Shown: positions 33,574 through 42,684, counted from the stretch's first letter. The stretch: DNA of 64,000 nt from Bacteroidales bacterium (GCA_017620015.1 JAFZRE010000009.1:62001-126000); one strand, 5' to 3'. The notes: a model not told the origin generated them from the sequence alone. Made by a program: numbers and translations.

Positions 33574-34147
33574 TGGTTTTGTTCAAAAATTCCGCCAATT
33601 TCTTTGCAGCGTTTCCTCGATGACTGATTTTGTTCTTTATTTCGGCTGGCAGTTCTGCAAAAGTCTGGCTGTAGCCATCCGGCAGGAAAACCGGGTCGTA
33701 ACCAAAGCCGTTGTGCCCACGGTATTCCTTGATAATCTGACCATTCACTTCGCCTTCAAAAATGTATTCCTTTCCACCAAGCAACAAGGCTATTGCAGTT
33801 CTGAACCTTGCCTTGCGATTTTCATGACCTTCCATATTAGCGAGAAGTTTCGCAATGTTGTCGTCGAAGGTTGGATGTTCGCCAGCATAACGAGCTGAAT
33901 AAACGCCAGGCTCTCCATTAAGACATTCAACTTCCAGTCCTGTATCATCGGCAAAGCAGTCGATACCAAACTTGTCGTGTATGTACCGAGCTTTCTGCAA
34001 GGCGTTGCCTTCTATTGTATCCTGCTCTTCGGGAATTTCGTCGTGGCAATTGATGTCCGACAGCGACAAAATTTCTACCTTGTCACCGAGAATAGCCCTC
34101 ATCTCTTCGAGCTTATGTTTGTTATTGCTTGCAAGAACAAGTTTCAT
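33560..34147 (-). CDS. rdgB: RdgB/HAM1 non-canonical purine NTP pyrophosphatase
   Basis: 195 residues with '[18 protein letters not shown]' at the N-terminus, '[26 protein letters not shown]' and '[15 protein letters not shown]', the hallmark blocks of the ITPase family that removes ITP, XTP and dITP. Length is normal. It lies one base after the gene at 34149 and overlaps porZ, so all three are likely one transcript. Confidence 0.96.
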   Translation of the reverse strand: MKLVLASNNKHKLEEMRAILGDKVEILSLSDINCHDEIPEEQDTIEGNALQKARYIHDKFGIDCFADDTGLEVECLNGEPGVYSARYAGEHPTFDDNIAKLLANMEGHENRKARFRTAIALLLGGKEYIFEGEVNGQIIKEYRGHNGFGYDPVFLPDGYSQTFAELPAEIKNKISHRGNAAKKLAEFLNKTNENE

Positions 34148-34148
34148 A

Positions 34149-34976
34149 TCAATGGAATTTTAGCTTTTTCAATATCTGTCGCATAATTTCGGGGAAATAT
34201 AGGTTTACAATACGTTCCTTGCTGTCCTCGTAGTATGGGACCTTGGTACTTGCATAGTTTCCCGAAACAAATTCCCCTTCGGTGTTGTAGATGCTGAAAT
34301 GCACACGCATGAGCCTTTGTACGTTGCGCTGACCGCTGATGTAGGGGTCGCGGTAGTCGGTCTTGATATCGAACTGATTGATAAATAGGAAATAATCGAC
34401 CTTACGGCGGCTGGCAATTTCTTTCAGTACCTCGGGCTGACCTATAATTATATGCAAGTACATATCGTCGGTCTGCTGCTTGCGACCAACAAGTTCCCCG
34501 TTCTGTATTCCGGGACGTGCATTTTTCATATCCTCCTCACGTTGCTTGCGCCGAGCCTCCTCCAACTTTTCAGCACGCTTCTTGGCTAGTGCGCCCATAT
34601 TTTCGGTGTCGAGTTCAAATTCAGCAAGACGAAGTTCGTAGGACATAGTTGTGTAAAGCCCCGAAATATCTGCTTCGTCTTCGCGGGTGTTATCCTTAAA
34701 AAGGTCAACCACCTCACAGGAGTCGATGAGTGAGTTTACAAGTTGCAAATTAAGCTGATAGCGGAAATATTCCATTATTTCGTCGTGAGTAAGTCCGTCG
34801 CGCTTGGCGATTTCGGCTGTGGCATCGTTGAAATAGATTCTTTCGTCGAACGGAACCACAAGAACCCGTTTCTGCCTGTTGTATCGGCTGTTGAAATCAA
34901 GGTATTCCTGACCATACGCCATTGATACACAAGAAATAAGAATCAGTAATATTTGAATTATCCGCTTCATTTTCAT
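34149..34976 (-). CDS. Secreted protein of unknown function (275 aa)
   Basis: A signal peptide (about 1-22, ending in SMAYGQ) is followed by a mixed alpha/beta domain containing '[21 protein letters not shown]', a helical section, and a charged stretch rich in Arg, Glu and Lys (about 125-155, likely coiled coil). The C-terminal part has '[19 protein letters not shown]'. I recognise it only as a Bacteroidales conserved type beside rseP and rdgB; no function is known. It is one base from rdgB and one base from rseP, so it is expressed together with the envelope protease. Confidence 0.75.
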   Translation of the reverse strand: MKMKRIIQILLILISCVSMAYGQEYLDFNSRYNRQKRVLVVPFDERIYFNDATAEIAKRDGLTHDEIMEYFRYQLNLQLVNSLIDSCEVVDLFKDNTREDEADISGLYTTMSYELRLAEFELDTENMGALAKKRAEKLEEARRKQREEDMKNARPGIQNGELVGRKQQTDDMYLHIIIGQPEVLKEIASRRKVDYFLFINQFDIKTDYRDPYISGQRNVQRLMRVHFSIYNTEGEFVSGNYASTKVPYYEDSKERIVNLYFPEIMRQILKKLKFH

Positions 34977-34977
34977 A

Positions 34978-36366
34978 TCAGAAAAGATTTAGAATGTCGT
35001 TGAAGATAATGAAAACCATAAGTAGGAGCAGTATCATCAGGCCAATCCGCTGAATAATGTCCAGAGCCTTGTTCGGAAGTTTTCTGCGTGTGATGGCTTC
35101 GATTGCAAGCAAAAGTACGTGACCACCGTCGAGTGCTGGTATTGGCAGTATGTTCATGAATGCCAATATGATGGATATTATTCCCGTCAGTTTCCAGAAT
35201 CTTGCCCAGTCCCATACCGGTCCATAAACCTTGGCGATTCCGATTGGTCCCTGCAGGCTTTCGCGGGCTTTCTCCTTACCGCTGAAAATCAGCCCGAAGC
35301 CCTTGATGTTGGCGTAGAGCGTTTCCATAGCATCGCGCCAGCCGTACTTCATTGCGCTTGCAAGCGTGTAATCCCTTGTCTCGTATTGCGGCTGCTTCAC
35401 AAAGACACCGATTTTTCCAGTGCTATCGATTTCTACTGGAACTTTGTAATCTTCACCGTTGGCAATAAGTTCAAATTCAAGAGTACATCCCTTGCTGTAA
35501 TTAAGCATATCGCGCATCTGACCGAAACTTATGACTTCGACGTTGCCAATTTTTAGCAGTTCCGAATTAGGCCTTATTCCTGCCCTGTCGGCTGACATTC
35601 CACTTAACACACTGTCAATTACCACCTTGTGATTGGACAAATCGAACAATGTTCCACCGCTTTTCATATAGGAATACAGAGTGTCGGGAATTTCTATTTC
35701 CTTGCGGTAGCCATTACGGTCAACGGTAATTGTGCTGGCGAAGAAAAGTTTTGCAGAGAAAACGTCCTCGTAGCGTTCAACCTCGTTTACGTTTATTTCT
35801 ACAATCTTGTCGCCTGCCTCGAAACCTAGGAAGCGTCCATATTCCGACGGGTAAATACCTTCGCTTACGTTTTCGACCGGCAAGTACGACTTTGTGAATG
35901 CCAAGTGAGAGAATCCGAGTATCAGCACGGCGGCAATTACGTTCATCGTCACTCCGCCAATCATTATGATTAGGCGTTGCCAAGCGGGTTTTGTGCGGAA
36001 TTCCCAGGGCTTAGGCTCTTCGGGAAGCTGGTCGGACGAGGTGGTCTCGTCAACCATACCGTCGATGGCGCAATATCCACCAAGCGGGAAATATCCTATG
36101 CCCCATTCGGTTGTGGTTTCGTCTTCATCGTATTCCTTTGGAGCATTACGGCTAAACCAGCTGAATTTCCACTTGCCGTTTACCTTTTTTGCACGGAACA
36201 AAGCAAAAGTCGGTGCGGTAAAAAACATCGGGAAGTCGAAGAATAGGTAGAATTTCTTTACCCTTACACCGAAGGCGCGGGCTGCAAGATAGTGCCCGAA
36301 TTCGTGTATCACCACCAGTAGCGATAACGCTAAAAGCAGTTGTACGGTCATTGTCAGTGCTCCCAT
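34978..36366 (-). CDS. rseP: RseP family site-2 zinc metalloprotease
   Basis: 462 residues. Zinc-binding HEFGH (H21, E22, H25) lies in the first membrane helix; two PDZ-like domains occupy the middle, with 'GMSADRAGIRPNS'; the last membrane part has 'NILPIPALDGGH', the third zinc ligand block. It cleaves membrane-bound anti-sigma factors and signal-peptide remnants. Near full length for Bacteroidota RseP. It heads or follows a tight group with the 275-aa secreted protein and rdgB; dxr, a common neighbour, is not present here. Confidence 0.96.
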   Translation of the reverse strand: MGALTMTVQLLLALSLLVVIHEFGHYLAARAFGVRVKKFYLFFDFPMFFTAPTFALFRAKKVNGKWKFSWFSRNAPKEYDEDETTTEWGIGYFPLGGYCAIDGMVDETTSSDQLPEEPKPWEFRTKPAWQRLIIMIGGVTMNVIAAVLILGFSHLAFTKSYLPVENVSEGIYPSEYGRFLGFEAGDKIVEINVNEVERYEDVFSAKLFFASTITVDRNGYRKEIEIPDTLYSYMKSGGTLFDLSNHKVVIDSVLSGMSADRAGIRPNSELLKIGNVEVISFGQMRDMLNYSKGCTLEFELIANGEDYKVPVEIDSTGKIGVFVKQPQYETRDYTLASAMKYGWRDAMETLYANIKGFGLIFSGKEKARESLQGPIGIAKVYGPVWDWARFWKLTGIISIILAFMNILPIPALDGGHVLLLAIEAITRRKLPNKALDIIQRIGLMILLLLMVFIIFNDILNLF

Positions 36367-36378
36367 TTCCTTCCTGTG

Positions 36379-38283
36379 TTATTTGTTATCGCTTGAATTT
36401 TCTGTCGGATATACTATCGAGAACGAATAATCCTTCTGTATGGTATATAGATAAACTTCCTTGTTGCTGTATGAGTTGGTGCTGTATCCCGAATTTTTCA
36501 CATACTGACGTTTTCCGCCGAGACCTTCCTGTACATAGTTCTGGTTGATGATGCCAGCAAAATTCTTACCTGCCTTCTGCATAAGCGGAACAAAGTAGTT
36601 GATTGCATCAGCGGCTATGTAGGCATCGGTGTTTGGCTCGCAAAGGAAAGCATTGTGGAACTTGCTTATGAACGTCTTTACATCAATGTTCTTGTAGTTG
36701 ATGCTGATATCGGAATAATAGGTGTATCTAACTTCTACATAGTAGTTCGGATCGATGCTTTCGTAGTTCATAATCTTCGGGTCGGCAATGAGCGTTATCT
36801 TATAGTCGTTGCAAAGCTTGAAAACCTGTGACAGCACCCTCGTTGCGGTCATTTCGTTCTCGAAAGTCATAATGATAAGGTTTTCGGAGCCTTTTACCAA
36901 TGCGCTTCCTATTGCCTCGATGCTGCTTCCATTGAAGTTAAGCTCGGTAGCCTTCACGCCTAAATTCTGAATCGCTTCCACATATTTTGACGCAGCCACT
37001 TTCGAATCGTCGGAAGTACCTTTTATTATCAAGGCATTGCAGTTCGGCATGCTTGCTGCATACTTTGCCACCTCGTTGCGAATGTCCTGCTTGCTGGGAT
37101 TCAGCATTATATTGTTCGGATTGCTTTTCAGCACGTTTTCGTCGGTAACGAACGGCAAAAGCATCGGAATGCCAAGGTCCAGAGAGTTGAGATAATCGAC
37201 CTGGCTCTTGTAGGCGGGACCGATTATCATGTCAACGTTGTTGAGTTTGCCTTGTTCAACCATAGTTGTAAGTATGGTGTTGTCCTTGCCAATATCGTAT
37301 GCCTTAAATCTTATGTTGACATCGTCGTGCTTGAAGCTTTCGAGTGCCACAAGGCATCCAGAGTAGAAATCGACGGCACGTTCGGTGGCAGTACGTATTT
37401 TCTGCGGTACCTTGCGTTTTTCCTGATTTGCCAGGTCGCGGAGATTGGCTTCTGTTTCGAACGACATGAGCAATGCAATTGAAAAGTCCTTCTTGCCGGT
37501 GAGAACGTTAGCAGTGTCAGGCTGCTCGGCTTCTACTGGTGTTATACGATGAGTATTGTCGCCATAATTGTCGTCGCTTCCGGGTGTTACAGCCACAATT
37601 TGGTTGTCAGCGGCTTGCTTGCGCGGTACACGTATGGTTTCGCCAATCGACAGGGGTCTGTCGGCAAGAGTTGGATTTTCGGCGACAAGTTCATCAAGAC
37701 TAATGTCGTACTGCTTTGTAATCTTGTACAAAGTTTCGCCCTTTGCTACGGTATGATAGATGTATTTTGCATTGTCGCGTGGCGTAATAATGTTTGGGGT
37801 TGGCTCTTCTTCCGGTTTCTTTACAATCACATTTTCATTTTTCTTTTCCTTCATAGGAAAGTAAATCTCGTCGCCTGCCCTGATACTTTCGTTACGGCTA
37901 AGTTTTGGATTAGCTTCGTAGAATTCCTTTTCGGTAGTCTCGAAGCGTTTCAGCAGCGAGTAAAGCGTTTCGCCCTTCTTCACTGTGTAAACAATATACT
38001 TTCCGTCCTTTGAGATTTCATTTTCAATCGGAATCTTAATTACCTGTCCAATAGAAAGCGTACCCGATTGCAGTTCGGGATTGGCATTCAGCACATCCTT
38101 TTCCTTAGCAGAATATGCCTTGCAAATAGAATATAAGGTTTGTCCCTGTTGCACGGTATGAAGATAGAATTTCTGACCGTTTTCAAGGACTTTTTCCTGT
38201 GAAATTTCAACATTTACCTGCGCCGACAGAGTACATGCGGCAAAAATTGCAGGGATAAGCAGTATAATGATTCGTCTAAGCAT
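36379..38283 (-). CDS. Triple LysM protein fused to a periplasmic-binding (receptor-type) domain
   Basis: 634 residues. A signal peptide (MLRRIIILLIPAIFAACTLSAQ; a lipobox is possible at Cys16) precedes three LysM motifs with 'YTVKKGETLYSLLKRF', 'HTVAKGETLYKITKQY' and a similar first copy (about 40-240). Residues about 280-630 look like a type I periplasmic-binding domain of the branched-chain amino acid kind ('DMIIGPAYKSQVDYLNS', 'NCNALIIKGTSDDSK'). LysM binds peptidoglycan. The ATG at 38283 is chosen over a longer frame because it begins the signal peptide and lies 7 bases after the upstream gene. Confidence 0.88.
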   Translation of the reverse strand: MLRRIIILLIPAIFAACTLSAQVNVEISQEKVLENGQKFYLHTVQQGQTLYSICKAYSAKEKDVLNANPELQSGTLSIGQVIKIPIENEISKDGKYIVYTVKKGETLYSLLKRFETTEKEFYEANPKLSRNESIRAGDEIYFPMKEKKNENVIVKKPEEEPTPNIITPRDNAKYIYHTVAKGETLYKITKQYDISLDELVAENPTLADRPLSIGETIRVPRKQAADNQIVAVTPGSDDNYGDNTHRITPVEAEQPDTANVLTGKKDFSIALLMSFETEANLRDLANQEKRKVPQKIRTATERAVDFYSGCLVALESFKHDDVNIRFKAYDIGKDNTILTTMVEQGKLNNVDMIIGPAYKSQVDYLNSLDLGIPMLLPFVTDENVLKSNPNNIMLNPSKQDIRNEVAKYAASMPNCNALIIKGTSDDSKVAASKYVEAIQNLGVKATELNFNGSSIEAIGSALVKGSENLIIMTFENEMTATRVLSQVFKLCNDYKITLIADPKIMNYESIDPNYYVEVRYTYYSDISINYKNIDVKTFISKFHNAFLCEPNTDAYIAADAINYFVPLMQKAGKNFAGIINQNYVQEGLGGKRQYVKNSGYSTNSYSNKEVYLYTIQKDYSFSIVYPTENSSDNK

Positions 38284-38290
38284 CTTGTTA

Positions 38291-39361
38291 CTATTGTTTA
38301 TCTTCCTTTTCTCGTAGTTTTGATATGTATTCATCGTAGTATTTCTGAAGGTCAACGCCTTTGTCCTGCAAGTCATCACCGAAATAAGTAAGCAGCTTCT
38401 CGATTGTCGAGTAAGAAGAGAATCCGCGCTGCACAAACATTGGATGAGTTGCGTTCTCGTCGAAAATCACAAAGGCAGGAATGCGATAGTCGGGATGCAG
38501 CAACGACAGCACTATCTGGTGTGGATGTTGCGCTTGCTTTGTCTCGTTAATGAATGTACGTCCTGCTATTACAAGGCTGTCAGTTATGTCATAAGGTATT
38601 TGCACAGGGTAGAAATTTTTGTTGATGTATTCGGACAATGCTTTTTCTTTGAACGCCCCACCGAGCATTATCTTGCTGCTTGTATTCCAGTTGGAATATA
38701 TATAGAGCAGAAGTTTCTTCGGTTCGGTCTTCATTTTTTTCACAGCGGCATTGAAGTCCATCCAGTCAATAGAGCCTTCGAACCGACCAGTAGTGTCGGT
38801 TTCGGGTCGGAAAGTAGCATTGAAGCAATCCATATATTCATTCCACGGGCTGTACTTGTTTATGCGCTCGGCAAAATATATCAGCAAAGGCTCCAGATTT
38901 TCAACAGTCTGATAGCCAGGAACAGGAGCAACATTTCCCTCGAAGTCGATGAAAACTATCGTAGGGTACGACATACGTCCGCTCAGAAGCATCTGTGCAA
39001 GCAAATGCGGAGAGCGATTACCAGTCTGCAAGTTGATGAACGGCTTAAGTTCCGAAGTAACTTCTCCCGTCTTCTCGTCGGTGTGCTTTATTGGAAACAT
39101 TATGGTGTCGGTGGTTTCAGCATTGAATTTCACGGGGTAGAAGTTGGCATTTATGTATGCAGCAAGCTCAGGATTGCTGAAAGTCTCGGCATCCATCTTC
39201 TTGCACCAGCCACACCAGTCGGTGTACATGTCAATCATTACCGTCTTTGGCATCGAGTCCTGCTTGCGCATAGCCTCCTCTATGCCCATCCATTTTACCT
39301 GCGCCGTAACTGCCTGTGCGCCACAGATAACCGCTATTATAAAGAACAAGACCTTTTTCAT
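38291..39361 (-). CDS. Secreted double-thioredoxin protein, second domain without Cys pair
   Basis: 356 residues with a signal peptide (about 1-20). The first thioredoxin domain (about 25-160) has the active-site CGWC (C50, C53) in 'MYTDWCGWCKKMDAETF'. The second (about 190-340) repeats the fold, including 'INKNFYPVQIPYDI' that parallels 'INANFYPVKFNAET', but the CxxC position reads SNWNTSSK, so it should not be redox active. It is co-transcribed with the LysM fusion (7-base gap). A minus-strand TATCTTTG is at 39381-39388. Confidence 0.85.
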   Translation of the reverse strand: MKKVLFFIIAVICGAQAVTAQVKWMGIEEAMRKQDSMPKTVMIDMYTDWCGWCKKMDAETFSNPELAAYINANFYPVKFNAETTDTIMFPIKHTDEKTGEVTSELKPFINLQTGNRSPHLLAQMLLSGRMSYPTIVFIDFEGNVAPVPGYQTVENLEPLLIYFAERINKYSPWNEYMDCFNATFRPETDTTGRFEGSIDWMDFNAAVKKMKTEPKKLLLYIYSNWNTSSKIMLGGAFKEKALSEYINKNFYPVQIPYDITDSLVIAGRTFINETKQAQHPHQIVLSLLHPDYRIPAFVIFDENATHPMFVQRGFSSYSTIEKLLTYFGDDLQDKGVDLQKYYDEYISKLREKEDKQ

Positions 39362-39484
39362 CTCATAAAAATTTAAACTGCAAAGATACGAAACAATCCT
39401 CTTATAAACGGCATCGTATCCTTAAAATTATTTTAACATCATGCTTTTTATATTGCAATGAATGTGCCGAAATGGAAGGCAAGG

Positions 39485-39645
39485 AGTTCAAGGGTTCAAA
39501 GTTCAAAGAGTTCAACGTTCAAAGGTTTGAGGTGGTTTGATGATTGTAGAATCGCGCCATGGCACGATTGTACTTCAAGGGTTCAAAAGTTCAAGGTTGT
39601 TTGAGGTGGTTTCAATTTGTTTATGATGGTTTGAGGTGGTTTCTA
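39485..39645. repeat. Repeat module between the thioredoxin gene and pepD
   Basis: TTCAA-type units of 7-9 bases (39486-39525 and about 39573-39596) flank a palindrome-like stretch (39544-39575, arms GTAGAATCG/CGATTGTAC around CCATGG). The 13-mer TTTGAGGTGGTTT occurs three times (39526, 39600, 39630). The 380-base gap otherwise holds promoters for the genes on both sides. Confidence 0.75.
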
Positions 39646-39665
39646 CAATTTATCATTATTTTAAG

Positions 39666-39695
39666 TTTGCGGTTCAGAAATATTTTTTATATTTG
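39666..39695 (+). promoter_or_regulatory. pepD promoter
   Basis: TTTG at 39666-39669, 18 bases, TATATTTG at 39688-39695; the start codon is 46 bases further on. Confidence 0.65.
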
Positions 39696-39741
39696 CCATC
39701 CGTAAATAAAATTACAAACAAATTAAAAAACAAATAAGATT

Positions 39742-41199
39742 ATGAGTGAAATCACAAAATTGAATCCACAGGGTGTATGGAAGAATTTCTATTCACTGAC
39801 ACAGATTCCGCGTCCATCGAAGCACGAAGCAAAGGTTGTGGCTTTTGTTAAGGAATTTGGCGAAAAGTTAGGTCTCGAAACAGTAGTCGATGAAATTGGC
39901 AACGTAATAATCCGCAAGCCTGCAACTCCAGGTATGGAAAACCGCAAGGGCGTTATCCTTCAGGGTCACCTCGATATGGTTCCGCAGAAGAACAACGAGA
40001 AGGTTCACGACTTCACAAAGGACCCGATTGAAACCATCATCGATGGCGAATGGGTACGCGCTAACCAGACAACCCTCGGTGCCGACAACGGTATGGGGTG
40101 TGCTGCTGCAATGGCTGTCCTCGAATCTAAGGATCTCGTTCACGGACCAATCGAAGCCCTCTTCACAATCGACGAGGAAACCGGTATGACTGGTGCTAAC
40201 CACCTGAAAGCAGGTATGCTCAATGGCGACATCCTCATGAACCTCGACTCCGAAACCGAAGGCGAACTTTACGTTGGTTGCGCTGGTGGTGTTGACGTAA
40301 ACGTTACCATGAAGTACGACGAATGCCCTGCTCCTGCTGGTTACACTGCTTACCGCATCGACGTTAAGGGTTTGAACGGCGGTCACAGCGGCATGGACAT
40401 CAACATTGGTCGTGCAAACGCAAACAAGCTTTTGGTTCGCTTCCTCAACCACTGCCTCTACAAGACCGATATGCGTCTTGCTGAAATCAAGGGTGGTGAC
40501 ATGCGCAACGCTATTCCACGCGAGGCTTACGCAGTAGTTCTCATTGCTAATGCCGACTGCGCTAACTTCGAGGCTGAAGTTGCAAAGTTCGACGGCTACT
40601 ACAAGAGCGAATTCGCTGCAACCGAAAAGAGCATTACTCTTTGCGCTACAAAGGTTACTATGCCTGCAAAGGTTGTCGAAAAGGAAATCGGCGAAAAGAT
40701 TATCAAGGCTACATTCGTATGTCCTCACGGAGTTGTAAGAATGAGCGACTCGATGCCTGGTTTGGTTGAAACGTCGAACAACTTGGCAATTGTTGAGTGC
40801 AAGGACGGCAACTTCTCGGTTAAGTGCCTCACCCGCAGCTCGGTAGAATCGGCTAAGAAGGGTACTATGTACAAGATTGGTACGGTTTTCGACCTCATCG
40901 GTGCACATGTTGAATTCTCAGGCTCGTACCCAGGATGGAATCCAAACATGAATTCGCCAATCCTCAACACCATGAAGGACTGCTACAAGCGTCTGTTCAA
41001 CGAAGAAGCAAAGGTTATGGCTATCCACGCTGGTTTGGAATGCGGTCTGTTGGGCTTCGTTTATCCTAACTGGGATATGATTTCGTTTGGTCCGACAATC
41101 GAACATCCGCACTCACCGGTTGAGAGAGTAAATGTTGCTTCGGTTGAGAAGTTCTGGAAATTCTTGGTTGAAACCTTGAAGAACGTTCCGGTAAAGTAA
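39742..41199 (+). CDS. pepD: Aminoacyl-histidine dipeptidase (M20 family, PepD)
   Basis: 485 residues. Metal-site blocks of the M20 family are visible: 'ILQGHLDMVPQ' (His, Asp), 'LGADNGMG', 'IDEETGMTGA' (Glu pair), 'LMNLDSETEGE', and the late 'HPHSPVERV' His. It hydrolyses Xaa-His dipeptides, e.g. carnosine-type. The coding sequence uses C- and G-ending codons more than its neighbours, suggesting high expression. It has its own promoter and a strong terminator, so it is monocistronic. Confidence 0.96.
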   Translation: MSEITKLNPQGVWKNFYSLTQIPRPSKHEAKVVAFVKEFGEKLGLETVVDEIGNVIIRKPATPGMENRKGVILQGHLDMVPQKNNEKVHDFTKDPIETIIDGEWVRANQTTLGADNGMGCAAAMAVLESKDLVHGPIEALFTIDEETGMTGANHLKAGMLNGDILMNLDSETEGELYVGCAGGVDVNVTMKYDECPAPAGYTAYRIDVKGLNGGHSGMDINIGRANANKLLVRFLNHCLYKTDMRLAEIKGGDMRNAIPREAYAVVLIANADCANFEAEVAKFDGYYKSEFAATEKSITLCATKVTMPAKVVEKEIGEKIIKATFVCPHGVVRMSDSMPGLVETSNNLAIVECKDGNFSVKCLTRSSVESAKKGTMYKIGTVFDLIGAHVEFSGSYPGWNPNMNSPILNTMKDCYKRLFNEEAKVMAIHAGLECGLLGFVYPNWDMISFGPTIEHPHSPVERVNVASVEKFWKFLVETLKNVPVK

Positions 41200-41220
41200 G
41201 ATTTGGAATTATTTAAATAG

Positions 41221-41246
41221 AAAAGGCGGAGAAATCCGCCTTTTTT
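41221..41246 (+). terminator. Strong intrinsic terminator after pepD
   Basis: AAAAGGCGGA pairs with TCCGCCTTTT around GAAA and is followed by more T. The A-rich left arm allows use by the convergent glycosyltransferase gene as well. Confidence 0.92.
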
Positions 41247-41272
41247 GTCTTATAATCTATTAATTTTCAGCA

Positions 41273-42046
41273 TTAATGTTTCTTATCTGATTTGTTCAGT
41301 TCGTACAACTTCATATAGCGCAAAAAAGACGCACTGGCGTTCAGCACCGACAACACAAAACCTTTATATCCGTAAAATATTCCTCTGCGGAAAAAATAAT
41401 TCATGTTGAAGGTATGAATAAACTTTAGTATTGCAACGATTACACATGTCTTTTTGCCTGCATCATGCTTCTGCTGAGCCGACAGACTTGTATAGCGGTT
41501 CATTTTATCTATTATCGACGACATTGTGGTTGCCGTGTAGTGCTTCATTGCATCCTTTATGTAAAGTTTTTGGGTATCTGGCTTAATCTCAACGCCTTCA
41601 TGAACCATATTTTCGTTGAAGCAAGTGTATTTGCGATTGAAAATTCGCCATACATAGTCAGGATACCAGCCACAGCACTTCATACAGCGGTCGCCGTAGT
41701 AGTTAAGACGCGAAAGGGCAACGACAGTATTTTCGTTCAGTTGCATTGCGTTTATTTTGGAAACAATTTCGGACATAAGCACCTCATCGGAGTCAATGCT
41801 CAATATCCAGTCGTTGGTAGCGTGGCTCACGGCAATATTTTTCATCTTGCCGAACCCGTAGAAATTCGGTTCGCTGAAAACCTTTACGTTTGGATACTTG
41901 CTTGCAATTTCGAGCGTTGCATCTGTACTGCCATTGTCAAGCAGAACGACCTCGCCGAACTGGTGTAACGATTCAAGGCATTCGCCAATTGTTTTCTCTG
42001 CGTTCTTGACGAGTATTACTGCGCTTATGTTATCGGTGTTCTGCAT
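41273..42046 (-). CDS. Family 2 glycosyltransferase, WaaE/KdtX-like
   Basis: 257 residues. 'ISAVILVKNAEKTIGECLESL', 'VVLLDNGSTDAT' and the metal site 'SIDSDEVL' (D85, D87) define a GT2 domain. 'WYPDYVWRIFNRK' and 'VHEGVEI' are typical of the WaaE/LgtF-type LPS-core glucosyltransferase subgroup, which adds a sugar to the inner core. The C-terminus (about 205-240) has an amphipathic segment 'NMNYFFRRGIFYGYKGF' seen in this group. The start at ATG 42046 is chosen because the upstream frame reads through non-family residues. No other LPS genes are adjacent. Confidence 0.85.
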   Translation of the reverse strand: MQNTDNISAVILVKNAEKTIGECLESLHQFGEVVLLDNGSTDATLEIASKYPNVKVFSEPNFYGFGKMKNIAVSHATNDWILSIDSDEVLMSEIVSKINAMQLNENTVVALSRLNYYGDRCMKCCGWYPDYVWRIFNRKYTCFNENMVHEGVEIKPDTQKLYIKDAMKHYTATTMSSIIDKMNRYTSLSAQQKHDAGKKTCVIVAILKFIHTFNMNYFFRRGIFYGYKGFVLSVLNASASFLRYMKLYELNKSDKKH

Positions 42047-42138
42047 TGCAATTAGGGTTAATTCCGGTGCAAAAATAATTATTATTGTTGTGGTAGAAAT
42101 ATTTTTTGTTATTGCTACCCGATAAATCATGCGTTGTC

Positions 42139-42625
42139 ACAGTTTTTGCATTGCTTACTTCGACTTCGCTCAGCACGAGTTGCTGCAAAAACATGCGCCA
42201 ACGCTTTATAATGAACATATTGTTCTATATATATGTAACCTCTCCGAGGTTAATATTTTTGCACAAATACAAACCATAAAATTCATTGGTGTTGTATGGA
42301 AGACATTCAAACATTGGGTGGCTAAAAGTCTAGCAGAAGACCAGTCTGTCTGCAAGACTGCAAGGCGGTTGGACTGTTAGACAGCAAGCCTGTTAGCCTT
42401 CGAGCCTGCAACCCCAAACATATAAACACAGAAACGGCATAGCCATTCAACGGCGTACTTCGACTGAGCTCAGCACAAGTAGCCCTCAACGAAGTTAACC
42501 TTTAGCTCGGCGTAAGCCAACCTTTAGCTCAACGAAGTTAAACGCCGTAGGCATTGAAACCGCCCCTTCGACTGACGCTCAGGGAGCTATGCTTTCAAAC
42601 ACCGTAGGCATTGTAACGGCGAAGC
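42139..42625. repeat. Large repeat mosaic in the gap before rnfA
   Basis: No gene seen in 42047-42684. Contents: GTTTTTGCA (42142) inverted with TGCAAAAAC (42184) around CTTCGACTTCGCTCAGCACGAG; a small AACCTC/GAGGTT hairpin (42237-42251); 11 phased octads at 42328-42415 (GTCTAGCA, GAAGACCA, GTCTGTCT, GCAAGACT and so on); CTTCGACTGAGCTCAGCACAAG near 42459; AACGAAGTTAA units; GCCGTAGGCATTG units; CCTTCGACTGACGCTCAGG near 42566. All types recur elsewhere in the window. Confidence 0.75.
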
Positions 42626-42628
42626 CAT

Positions 42629-42663
42629 AAAAAAACTGCGCAGCACCCGAAAGTACCACGCAG
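42629..42663 (-). terminator. Terminator of the rnf operon
   Basis: On the minus strand a 12-bp stem with several G-T pairs (CTGCGTGGTACT with GGGTGCTGCGCAG) ends in a run of T. It lies about 20 bases beyond the rnfA stop codon. Confidence 0.75.
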
Positions 42664-42684
42664 CTACATTATGAAAACAAAACT

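Noticed and set aside
39868..40908. 346-codon minus-strand frame opposite pepD
   Set aside because: It is a long shadow produced by biased codon use in pepD; it has no signal peptide or domain, and pepD's M20 motifs are complete.
42129..42380. 83-codon plus-strand frame in the gap before rnfA
   Set aside because: It runs through dispersed repeats and has no protein-like features.
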